64,000 nt of DNA from NCBI RefSeq assembly GCF_026168555.1, contig NZ_CP092471.1, positions 1,374,501 to 1,438,500 of the forward strand, in the 5' to 3' direction. Source of the stretch: Qipengyuania spongiae (GTDB taxonomy: Bacteria; Pseudomonadota; Alphaproteobacteria; Sphingomonadales; Sphingomonadaceae). Within the stretch, counting starts at the first letter, position 1; each line of letters begins with the position of its first letter. A program made the translations under genes and the position numbers. This document shows, in pieces, positions 17,163 to 27,327 of the stretch. Under the pieces are notes generated by a model, which was not told where the DNA came from, did no database searches, and saw only the letters and a program-made list of their open reading frames with translations.

Positions 17163-17869
17163 TGGCGCCGCTGGTGCTCCTGCGGCCGGAGCCGGGCTGG
17201 AGCGCAAGCGCCGCCCGCGCAAAGGCGTTGGGGCTCGAGGTCCGGGGCGCGCCGCTGACCGCGATCGAGCCGCTGGAATGGGAGATGCCGCGAGGTTCCT
17301 TCGACGCGCTCCTCATCGGCAGCGCGAATGTCTTTCGCCATGGGGGCGCGAGCCTCGCCCGGTTGCGCGACCTTCCGGTTTGCTGCGTGGGAGAGGCCAC
17401 GGCCCGGGCGGCACGCGGAGCAGGGTTCGACGTTCGGATTTCGGGTGATGGCGAGTTGCAGGGGGTTGTCGACCGGATCATTCCTCCGGCTAGGCTGCTC
17501 CGCCTAATGGGCGAGGAGCGCGTCGATCTGATCCCTCCGCAAGGTGTCGAGATCATCGAGATTGCAGTCTATCGCAACCGGACGATACCTCTGGACCGAG
17601 CCGACTTGCCAGACGCCGCGGTGGTCGCGCTCCATTCGGCGGCGACCGCGCGGCAGTTTTCGCGCGAGGTCGAGCGGCTGAAGCATGAGCGAAGCCGTTT
17701 CGCTCTCTGCGCGATCTCGCGGCGGGTGGCCGAGGCAGCGGGACCAGGATGGCGCGCGGTCGGCATTGCCGAAACCCCCGACGATGCCGCCTTGCTGGCA
17801 TTGGCGAAGCGATTGTGCCAAGACCTGCCCGACTGCTCCGGGGGATTTCGGGGAACGCAGAACGGATGA
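17162..17869 (+). CDS. hemD: Uroporphyrinogen-III synthase
   Basis: Cyclises hydroxymethylbilane with inversion of ring D; cytoplasmic, 235 residues. The family is poorly conserved, but VLLRPEPGWSASAARAKALG at the N-terminus, ALLIGSANVFRHGG, CVGEATARAARGAGF and VVALHSAATARQF all fit, and the position directly after hemC is decisive. The ATG at 17162 overlaps the hemC TGA. The stop overlaps the next ATG (ATGA). Confidence 0.93.
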   Translation: MAPLVLLRPEPGWSASAARAKALGLEVRGAPLTAIEPLEWEMPRGSFDALLIGSANVFRHGGASLARLRDLPVCCVGEATARAARGAGFDVRISGDGELQGVVDRIIPPARLLRLMGEERVDLIPPQGVEIIEIAVYRNRTIPLDRADLPDAAVVALHSAATARQFSREVERLKHERSRFALCAISRRVAEAAGPGWRAVGIAETPDDAALLALAKRLCQDLPDCSGGFRGTQNG

Positions 17870-18840
17870 GGATGGACGATACCACTGGCACCCGGCGCAA
17901 CAGCGCCTCGATGCGGCCTGTTTTCATCGCTTTGGTGGCGGCCTTCCTGCTCGGCGGGGGCCTGACCGGATACGGGGTTTATCGCTGGCTCGACGACCGT
18001 CAGGCGCCGCCCGCTCCGGCGGAGACTGGCGCGCCGGTGGCGAGCTCCGTCGAGGATGCCGCAAGCGGTCCTGCACCCACGCCGAGCGCATCCGCCGCCA
18101 TCGCCGCTTCTGAGGAAGAGCAGAGCGAGGCGGCCGAAGCCGTCGAGCGCGTGGCCGAGCAGCAGGGCGGGCTCGATCAGCGGCTTGCCGCGGCCGAACA
18201 GCGGCTGGCCCGGCTCGATCTCCAGTCTCAGGCCGCAGCCGGCAATGCCGCGCGGGCCGAGGGCCTGCTGATCGCCTTTGCCGCGCGCCGTTCGGTCGAG
18301 CGCGGTGTGGAACTGGGCTATCTTGCCGATCAGTTGCGGCTGCGCTTCGGCGACGCGCTGCCCAATGCGGTCGCTGCGGTCATTTCCGCCAGCCGGCAGC
18401 CGGTCACCATCGACCAGCTTCTCGCCCGGCTCGACGGCCTGGCGCCCGATCTCACCGAGAATGATGGCGGCATTTCCTGGGACCGGTTCAAGAGCGAGCT
18501 TTCGAGCCTGTTCGTGGTGCGCCGCGAGAGCACGCCGTCGCCCCAGCCGCAGCGCCGGATCGACCGCGCGCGGTTGTTTCTCCAGAGCGGGCGGATCAGC
18601 GCGGCGGTCGCGGAAGTCTCCGCCCTGCCGGGGGCCTCGCGTGCACGGCGCTGGATCACCGATGCCGAGCGTTTGGCCGCGGCGCAGAACGCGCTCGACC
18701 TGATCGAAACGGCGGCCGTGCTGGAACCGCGCATGTTGCGCGATGGGCGCGGCGAACAGATCGAGCAGGCGAGCCCGGCGCTCGCGCCGATACAAGAGCA
18801 GAATTCGGGGCAGGCTGGCGGAGCGTCAGCCGCGCAATAG
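17866..18840 (+). CDS. Mitofilin/Mic60-like inner-membrane protein in the haem cluster
   Basis: A 324-residue protein with a short basic N-terminus, one transmembrane helix (about 17-40), a Pro/Ala/Glu-rich stretch, a predicted coiled coil (about 80-135: EEEQSEAAEAVERVAEQQGG...RLAAAEQRLARLDLQ) and a helical C-terminal domain containing VERGVELGYLADQLRLRFG. That layout and the place after hemD match alphaproteobacterial mitofilin homologues (COG4223), which in several species sit with haem genes and shape intracytoplasmic membranes. Start: the ATG at 17866 overlaps the hemD stop; a second ATG at 17872 is possible. Its end overlaps the convergent ubiH by 15 nt. The Mic60 assignment is by architecture and synteny, not strong motif identity. 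Confidence 0.75.
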   Translation: MRMDDTTGTRRNSASMRPVFIALVAAFLLGGGLTGYGVYRWLDDRQAPPAPAETGAPVASSVEDAASGPAPTPSASAAIAASEEEQSEAAEAVERVAEQQGGLDQRLAAAEQRLARLDLQSQAAAGNAARAEGLLIAFAARRSVERGVELGYLADQLRLRFGDALPNAVAAVISASRQPVTIDQLLARLDGLAPDLTENDGGISWDRFKSELSSLFVVRRESTPSPQPQRRIDRARLFLQSGRISAAVAEVSALPGASRARRWITDAERLAAAQNALDLIETAAVLEPRMLRDGRGEQIEQASPALAPIQEQNSGQAGGASAAQ

Positions 18841-20040
18841 CTCCGGCAGATCGCCCGAGACGCCGCGCGCCTCGTCCATGAACCACTTCTTGAGCGCGGG
18901 CAGGCGCTGCACGCCCGACATGCCGAGCCGCCGGACGGCGGAGGCGGCGGGGCCGGGAATGCCGAACAGCCGCGTCAGCCCATCGGTCGCCAGCGCCACC
19001 ATGAAGCTGTCGAGCCCGCGCCAGCGCTCGTAACGGGCGAGGCCCTGTGCATCGCCCGGATCGAGGCCGAGCAGCGCGCCTTCCTCCAGCACTTCGACCA
19101 GCGCACCGACATCGCGCAGGCCGAGATTGAGGCCCTGTCCGGCGATGGGGTGAATGCCATGCGCCGCATCCCCGATCAGCGCGAGCCGGTGGTCGGTGAT
19201 CTTCGCCGTATGATGAAAACCGAGCGGGAAGGATGCGCGCGCGCCGACCCCGGTGATCGCGCCGAACACATTGCCCATGCGCTTCTCGACCTCGGCGAGG
19301 AAAGCGCGGTCGGCAAGCTTGAGCACGCCCGCCGCATCTTTCTCGTCCACCGTCCAGACGAGCGCGCTGCGATGGCTGCCATCCTCGGCGTCGAGCATGG
19401 GGAGAAGCGCGAACGGTCCTGCGGGATAGAAGATTTCCCAGGCCACATTGCCATGGGGGCGCTCGTGCGTCAGCCCGCCGACGATGGCGCGGTGGCCGTA
19501 TTCCCATTTCGCCAGCTTGATCCCCGCCTCGCCGCGCGTGGGCGAATTGCGTCCCTCCGCGGCGACCATGAGCGCGGCCTCAAAACGTTCGCCGCCGGTG
19601 GAGGTCGCGAACACACCGTGCTCGGTCCGATCGCGCGCGGCAATTTCGGTGCGCGCGTGCCAGGCGATCAGCGGCTCAGCGCGCGCCGCTTCGAAGAAAG
19701 CCAGACGCAGCGTCCGGTTGGCGAACATGCGGCCGAGGCTGCCCTCATGCGGCTCGGGCTGGAAGTCGATCCGACCCGGTTTCATCTGATCGGTCACCGC
19801 GATCGAGGCGATCGGGCAAGCATGTTCTTCCAGCGCCCCGGCGAGGCCGATATTGGTGAAAAGATTCCAGCTCGCGGTCGAGATCGCCGAGGCGCGCCCG
19901 TCGAACCCCTCTGCGGTCAGCTCGGCCGGATCGGCCCGGTCGATCACGTGGCTCGAAAAGCCCTTCTTCGCGGCGGCGAGGGCGAGCGTCATGCCGACGA
20001 GGCCGCCGCCCAGGATCAGGAGGTCGCGCTTGTTGTCCAT
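18826..20040 (-). CDS. UbiH/UbiF/COQ6-family FAD-dependent ubiquinone hydroxylase
   Basis: Flavin monooxygenase that hydroxylates the aromatic ring of ubiquinone precursors; peripheral to the inner membrane, 404 residues. Seen: the N-terminal dinucleotide motif LLILGGGLVGMTLALAAAKKG (about 6-26), FDGRASAIS, the middle motif FANRTLRLAFFEAA, and the second FAD motif ALIGDAAHGIHPIAGQGLNL. Which ring position it modifies cannot be told. The ATG at 20040 begins MDNKRDLL. It diverges from the DsbD gene (start 20066) with 25 nt between them and converges with the mitofilin-like gene, overlapping by 15 nt. Confidence 0.92.
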   Translation of the reverse strand: MDNKRDLLILGGGLVGMTLALAAAKKGFSSHVIDRADPAELTAEGFDGRASAISTASWNLFTNIGLAGALEEHACPIASIAVTDQMKPGRIDFQPEPHEGSLGRMFANRTLRLAFFEAARAEPLIAWHARTEIAARDRTEHGVFATSTGGERFEAALMVAAEGRNSPTRGEAGIKLAKWEYGHRAIVGGLTHERPHGNVAWEIFYPAGPFALLPMLDAEDGSHRSALVWTVDEKDAAGVLKLADRAFLAEVEKRMGNVFGAITGVGARASFPLGFHHTAKITDHRLALIGDAAHGIHPIAGQGLNLGLRDVGALVEVLEEGALLGLDPGDAQGLARYERWRGLDSFMVALATDGLTRLFGIPGPAASAVRRLGMSGVQRLPALKKWFMDEARGVSGDLPELLRG

Positions 20041-20065
20041 CGCCGCTCGCCCTAGAGCGAGGGCC

Positions 20066-22138
20066 GTGAACGAGGCAAGGGAATTGGCGCAGCACAAGGC
20101 GCGGACCGGATGGTTCGCAGCGCTGCTGGCCCTGCTTGCCATCCTGTTGCCCGCAGACCCGCTCGGGGCGCAGGAAGCGCGTTTCGGCAGCGCCAACATG
20201 GCGGTGGAACTGGTCGCCGACGAAGCGCCGCGGCCGGGCGAGGAGTGGATGCTCGCCATGCGCTTCTCGCCGCGATCGGAGGAATGGCACGGCTACTGGG
20301 CCAATCCGGGCGATGCGGGGCTCGGCATGACGCTGGACTGGACCTTGCCGCAGGGCTGGGAGGCGGGCGAGCCGCTCTATCCCGTGCCGCAGCGCCTGAC
20401 CGTCGCGGGGCTGATGAACCATGTCTACAAGGGCGATTACACGGTGCTGGTGCCGCTGCGCGTTCCGGCAGGGGCGGATATTGCCGCCGCGGCGCCGATC
20501 TCGCTTTACGCGCAATATCTTGCTTGCACCGACAAGGTCTGCGTGCCGCAGGACGCGCTATTGCGGATCGACCTGGCGCGGCCGGCGAGCGATGCGCGTT
20601 TCGGTAGCTGGCGGGCCGACATTGCGCCGCTGCTCGACAGCGAGGGCAGCTTCGCCCTCTCCGGAGGCAGGCTGCGCGTGGCGATCCCGCTCCCGCGCGA
20701 CGTGGCGCTCGCCGATCCGCATCTCTTCGTCGGCAATCTCGATCTCGTCGACTACGCCGCGCCGCAGAGCTTCACACGCCAGGGGGATACGCTGGTTGCG
20801 GAGGTTCCGCTGGGGCTCGGAGAAGCGCCCGAGGAATTGCAGGCGATCCTGTCCTTCGGCGGCGGGGAGGGCATTCGCTTCACGGCGCGGGCGGGCGAGG
20901 TGCCGACGGGGGGCACACCCGTCGCGACGGCCGGCGGCGACCTGCCCGCCTTCTGGCTGGCGCTGCTCGGCGCGCTGGCGGGCGGGTTGCTGCTCAATAT
21001 CATGCCCTGCGTGTTCCCGATCCTCAGCCTCAAGGCGCTGGCACTGGCGAAAGCGGGCGGCGAGGAAGGCGCGGCGCGGCGCGATGCGCTGGCCTATACC
21101 GCGGGCGTGGTGCTCGCCTGCCTGGCGCTGGGCGGGCTGCTGCTGGCCCTGCGCGCGGCGGGGGAGCAGGTCGGCTGGGCCTTCCAGTTGCAGGAGCCAT
21201 GGGTCGTCGTCGCCCTGCTGGTGCTCGCCACGGCAATCACGGCGAACCTTGCCGGGGCCTTCGAACTGCCGGGCCTCGTGGTGCGCGGCGGGCGGGGGCA
21301 GACGAGCAGCTTCGCGACGGGATTGCTCGCGGCCTTCGTCGCGACACCCTGCACCGGACCGTTCATGGCGGCGGCGATGGGGGCGGCGCTGTTGCTGCCG
21401 ACGGAGCAGGCGCTGGCGCTGTTCGGTGCGCTCGGGCTGGGGCTGGCGCTGCCCTTCCTCCTGCTCGGCTTCGTCCCCGCGCTGCGCCGCATCCTGCCGC
21501 GCCCGGGCGCGTGGATGGCGACGTTCCGCAAGCTGATGGCCGTGCCGATGGGGCTGACCGCGCTCGCGCTGCTGTGGCTGCTCTGGCGCATGGGCGGCGG
21601 TGCTTTCGCGATCGGCGCGCTGACCATCGCGGCGGTGGTAACCTTGCTGCTGGCGGCGATGCTCGGCGGGCTGAGAGGTGCGAGCAGCCGCTGGGCGGCG
21701 GCCGGCATCGCCACCTTCCTGCTGATCGGGACGGGCATGGGGATGCAATACGGCTTCGTCCCCCGCGCCGAGCAGGCGGGCGACAGCATCCACGATCCCG
21801 CGCCCTTCACCGAGCAAGCGTTGGCCGAGGCGCGCGCGGCGGGGCGTCCGGTCTTCGTCTGGTTCACCGCCGACTGGTGCCTGACCTGCAAGGTCAACGA
21901 GAGCGCGGCGATCGAGCGCGAGGCGGTCCGCACGGCCTTTGCGAGGGCTGGCGTGGTGACCCTGCGCGGCGACTGGACCCGGCGGGACGAGGCGATCACC
22001 GCTTTCCTCACCCGGCAGGGCGCAGCGGGAGTGCCGCTCTATCTGTGGTATCCGGCGGATGGCGCGGAACCGCGGCAATTGCTGCAGGTGCTCACGCCCG
22101 ATCTGCTGGCGGGCCTGCCCGGCGACGGCACTCGCTGA
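20066..22138 (+). CDS. Thiol:disulfide interchange protein, DsbD/ScsB type
   Basis: Inner-membrane electron shuttle that passes reducing power from cytoplasmic thioredoxin to periplasmic thiols; 690 residues from a GTG at 20066 with GAGGG upstream. Domains: signal segment (about 12-35); periplasmic N-terminal domain with a Cys pair in CTDKVC (154, 159); membrane domain of about eight helices with the redox cysteines in NIMPCVFPIL (Cys315) and VATPCTGPF (Cys429); C-terminal thioredoxin-like domain with CLTC in FTADWCLTCKV (605, 608). The N-terminal domain resembles ScsB more than classical DsbD. No cytochrome c or DsbC gene lies nearby. Its 3' end overlaps a convergent lipoprotein gene by 47 nt. 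Confidence 0.93.
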   Translation: MNEARELAQHKARTGWFAALLALLAILLPADPLGAQEARFGSANMAVELVADEAPRPGEEWMLAMRFSPRSEEWHGYWANPGDAGLGMTLDWTLPQGWEAGEPLYPVPQRLTVAGLMNHVYKGDYTVLVPLRVPAGADIAAAAPISLYAQYLACTDKVCVPQDALLRIDLARPASDARFGSWRADIAPLLDSEGSFALSGGRLRVAIPLPRDVALADPHLFVGNLDLVDYAAPQSFTRQGDTLVAEVPLGLGEAPEELQAILSFGGGEGIRFTARAGEVPTGGTPVATAGGDLPAFWLALLGALAGGLLLNIMPCVFPILSLKALALAKAGGEEGAARRDALAYTAGVVLACLALGGLLLALRAAGEQVGWAFQLQEPWVVVALLVLATAITANLAGAFELPGLVVRGGRGQTSSFATGLLAAFVATPCTGPFMAAAMGAALLLPTEQALALFGALGLGLALPFLLLGFVPALRRILPRPGAWMATFRKLMAVPMGLTALALLWLLWRMGGGAFAIGALTIAAVVTLLLAAMLGGLRGASSRWAAAGIATFLLIGTGMGMQYGFVPRAEQAGDSIHDPAPFTEQALAEARAAGRPVFVWFTADWCLTCKVNESAAIEREAVRTAFARAGVVTLRGDWTRRDEAITAFLTRQGAAGVPLYLWYPADGAEPRQLLQVLTPDLLAGLPGDGTR

Positions 22139-22628
22139 TCAACCGGCCGGGAAGGCCGCTCGCATTGAGGATCAGGCTGCCCGCGCCGGGCACGGTCGCC
22201 TCGACCCTGCCCCCGCCGGTGAGCCCTTCCAGTTGGCGGCTGTCGGCGGCGACGCTGCCGCGCCAGAGCCAGCGCTTGCCCTCGCGCGTGGCATCGACCC
22301 AGAGCCGCTCGACATGACCGTTGCCGATCAGCGCCAGCACCGCCTGCGCGTCCGGATCGGCATCGGCGTTGCGGGTGTAGACGATCTGCGCTTCGCGGCC
22401 ATCCGTCCGGCATTCGAGCACGAATAGCGGCCGCTCTCCGGGTTTGCCGTAAAGGATGCGGTCGGCGCGGCTGCCCGGAGCCCAGACGGCGCCCTTCGTA
22501 TCGGGCGTGTCGATCGGCTCCCCGGGCGCCTGCCGTTCCTCGAGGCCCACGCGTGCGACATATTCGTCGCTCGCCGGCGGATTGCATCCGGCAAGCAGAA
22601 GCGTCGCGAGAAGCGCGGTCCGCAGCAT
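22092..22628 (-). CDS. Hypothetical lipoprotein
   Basis: Unrecognised 178-residue protein with a clear lipoprotein signal: MLRTALLATLLLAGC, where LAGC is the lipobox and Cys15 the lipidated residue, followed by NPPASDE. Downstream it has a compact hydrophilic domain with GKPGERPLFVLEC, a segment predicted as beta strands, and AGSLILNASG near the end. It lies 4 nt after the S10 carboxypeptidase stop on the same strand, so it is probably co-transcribed with it, and it overlaps the dsbD 3' end by 47 nt. No function is assigned. Confidence 0.8.
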   Translation of the reverse strand: MLRTALLATLLLAGCNPPASDEYVARVGLEERQAPGEPIDTPDTKGAVWAPGSRADRILYGKPGERPLFVLECRTDGREAQIVYTRNADADPDAQAVLALIGNGHVERLWVDATREGKRWLWRGSVAADSRQLEGLTGGGRVEATVPGAGSLILNASGLPGRLISECRRRAGPPADRA

Positions 22629-22632
22629 GGGT

Positions 22633-24135
22633 TCAGCGCGCGCGGATGAAGGCGCGGATATCGGCGCTGAGCTTCGCGCGATCCTGCTCGCGAATATACA
22701 TCATGTGGCCCGAATCGTAGTAGGAATAGACGATCCGGTCCTGCGGAATGCCCGTGCGGGTCAGCGCATATTCGGCGGCGAAGAAGGGGGTGGCGAAATC
22801 GTACCACCCCTGGCCGACGAAAATCCGCAGATCGCTGTTCTCGCGCAGCGCCCGTCCAAGATAGGGCGTGACGTTGAGATAGGCGTTGTTGTCGCGGCCC
22901 CCGGCGAGGTTCCAGTCCCAGTCGCCCACCCCGCCGATGGTCACGTAATCACGATCGGTATCAAAGCCGATCGTGTCGCGGAAATAGCTGTTCGCGGCGG
23001 CGGTGTAGCCCCCGTCGATGCCGTAGAAGCTGGGATCGTTGTCGGGCCGCTCGCCGGCACTGTCGTAATCTCGGCCGGTGTAGCGGCTGTCGAGCCGGCC
23101 CACGGTGAGGCCCCGATCGCGCAGCAATTCCTTGTAGAAGCGGCTGCTGCTGACCCGCAGATCGGCACGCTCGAGATATTCCTCGGACAGACCGGTGATC
23201 CGCGACAGTTCGCGCCGCACCGAAGCGCGTTCCTCGGCCCCGGCGCGCTGGCCCTTGAGCAGGAAGGCGGCATAGGGTCCGATGGCGAACTGGCGCGCTT
23301 CTTCGGCCACCGCTTCGGCGGAAACGCCGCTGGTCTTGCCGTGATAGAGCGCGGTTACCGCCATGCTGGGCAGAGTGGTGATGTAGCCGAGTTCGGCCCC
23401 CTCGGTCTCCGCCCCGGCGCCGAAATCGAGCACGGTGGAGATCAGGATCACGCCGTTAAGCGCGACGTCGTTGTAGGAGCCTTCGAGCTCGTTCACGACC
23501 GCAGCCGACCGGGTCGTGCCGTAGCTTTCCCCGCCGAGGAATTTCGGGCTGTTCCAGCGCCCGTTCTCGTTCAACCACTTGCGGATCACCGCGGCGACCG
23601 AGCGGGCATCCTTGGTGACGCCCCAGTAATCGGCCGGATCGGTATCGCCCAGCGCGCGGCTGAAGCCGGTGCCGACCGGATCGATGAAGATCAGATCGGT
23701 CACGTCGAGCAGGGAATCGGGATTGTCGAGAATGGGGTAGGGCGGACCGCCATCGTCGCTCGCATCGCCCGGAATATCGACCCGCTTGGGCCCGAAGGCG
23801 CCGAGCTGGAGCCACAGCGAACCCGAGCCGGGGCCGCCGTTGAACAGGAAGGTCACCGGACGCGAGGGATCGCGCGGCTCGGCGATGTAGCTGGTCGTGA
23901 CAATCGCGGCCTTGGGATTGCCCTTGTCGTCCTCCAGCACTTGCTCCGCAATGGTGGCGGTGTAGCTCACCCGGCTGCCGCCGAAGGTGCCGCTAAAACG
24001 CTCGGACGCGGAATTGGCCGTGTAATCCTCGACCGGGGCGGGATTGTCCTTCGGCGCCGGATCGTCCTGAGCGGCGAGAGGCAGGGGAAGGGCGAGCGCG
24101 GCGACGGCCAGTGCGATACGGGATATCATGGGCAC
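22633..24135 (-). CDS. S10-family serine carboxypeptidase, exported
   Basis: Serine carboxypeptidase-like enzyme of 500 residues with a cleavable signal peptide (cleavage near ALPLPLAAQ, about residue 23), so periplasmic or secreted. Catalytic triad candidates: Ser204 in GGESYGTTR, Asp in VGQGWYDFATP, His in YDSGHMMYI. The oxyanion-hole loop FLFNGGPGSGSLWLQLG (about 97-113) is also present. The likely job is C-terminal trimming of peptides for nutrition. Substrate is not predictable. It is followed by a small lipoprotein. Confidence 0.9.
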   Translation of the reverse strand: MPMISRIALAVAALALPLPLAAQDDPAPKDNPAPVEDYTANSASERFSGTFGGSRVSYTATIAEQVLEDDKGNPKAAIVTTSYIAEPRDPSRPVTFLFNGGPGSGSLWLQLGAFGPKRVDIPGDASDDGGPPYPILDNPDSLLDVTDLIFIDPVGTGFSRALGDTDPADYWGVTKDARSVAAVIRKWLNENGRWNSPKFLGGESYGTTRSAAVVNELEGSYNDVALNGVILISTVLDFGAGAETEGAELGYITTLPSMAVTALYHGKTSGVSAEAVAEEARQFAIGPYAAFLLKGQRAGAEERASVRRELSRITGLSEEYLERADLRVSSSRFYKELLRDRGLTVGRLDSRYTGRDYDSAGERPDNDPSFYGIDGGYTAAANSYFRDTIGFDTDRDYVTIGGVGDWDWNLAGGRDNNAYLNVTPYLGRALRENSDLRIFVGQGWYDFATPFFAAEYALTRTGIPQDRIVYSYYDSGHMMYIREQDRAKLSADIRAFIRAR

Positions 24136-24189
24136 GGCTATGGCAAAGGAGACTGGCCGAGTAAATCGCCTCGCCGTTCTGTCACCCGA

Positions 24190-26385
<2,196 letters not shown>

Positions 26386-26496
26386 GCGCGCACATATGGG
26401 GAACGGCGCGGCCGGCCGCAACGGGCGTGCGAGGCTATGTTCGCGGAACGCCTCCCCTCATCCGGCATTCATTCGGGCGGAGGCATCCTACATTTC

Positions 26497-27267
26497 ATGG
26501 CAGAACCGCTTTTCAGTCGTAGCGAGGACAGCGTCTGGACCCGTGCCGAACTGAGGCGGCGCTGGGAGCTGGCGCGCGAGCCTGGTCCCGATGATGTGCG
26601 AGGGCCGCGCGCGCTGCTCCTGCTTAACGAATTCACCTGGATGGTCGAACCGCTGAAGCGCGTTTTCCGCCAGCACGAGGTCGCATCGTCGGCCAATCCG
26701 CGATCCGTGATGCTTCTGCCCGGTTTCGGCGCTCATCCGATCCGCATGCGCTACATGGCACGGCAGCTCGAGAAAGCCGGCCACCGGGTCAAGCGATGGG
26801 GCATGGGCTACAATCTCGGCGCCACGGCCGAACGGTTCGGCAAGGTCGAGGAACGCCTGATCGATCTCTACGACCGCCGTGGGGAGAAACTGGTGCTGGT
26901 CGGGTGGAGCCTCGGCGGCGTGATCGCGCGCGAACTGGCCAAGCATCATCCCGACAAGGTCGCCAAGGTCATCACCATGGGATCGCCGTTTTCCGGATCG
27001 CCGCGCGCCAATAATGGCTGGCGCGCCTATCAGGCGATCGCCGGCCACCGCGTCGACGAGCCCGAGTTCGAGGCCGATCCAGCCGCCAAGCCTCCGGTGG
27101 AAACGGTGGCCTTGTGGAGCCCGCTCGATGGCGTGGTCCGTCCACGTTCCGCCTGCGGAAAGCCGGGCGAACGCGATCGCGCGCGGGCGGTGCGCTGTTC
27201 GCATATGGGTTTCGTCTATTCCAAGGACGCCATCGATACGGTACTCGGGGAACTCGAAACCATCTGA
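26497..27267 (+). CDS. Alpha/beta-hydrolase fold protein
   Basis: A 256-residue alpha/beta hydrolase without a signal peptide. Seen: VMLLPGFGAHPIRMRYMA before the fold's first helix, nucleophile Ser138 in LVLVGWSLGGVIA, Asp211 in WSPLDGVVRP and His236 in RCSHMGFV, a complete triad. It resembles lipase/PGAP1-type esterases; the substrate is unknown. The start at 26497 is supported by GGCGGAGG upstream, though the spacing is long. It lies 60 nt before the Anbu cluster on the same strand and may be co-transcribed with it; that link is inference. Confidence 0.82.
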   Translation: MAEPLFSRSEDSVWTRAELRRRWELAREPGPDDVRGPRALLLLNEFTWMVEPLKRVFRQHEVASSANPRSVMLLPGFGAHPIRMRYMARQLEKAGHRVKRWGMGYNLGATAERFGKVEERLIDLYDRRGEKLVLVGWSLGGVIARELAKHHPDKVAKVITMGSPFSGSPRANNGWRAYQAIAGHRVDEPEFEADPAAKPPVETVALWSPLDGVVRPRSACGKPGERDRARAVRCSHMGFVYSKDAIDTVLGELETI

Positions 27268-27327
27268 ACCTTTGTTACAGTCGAAGCGCCGGCCAGTTCG
27301 GGACTGGCGGCGAGACGATGGGGGTTC

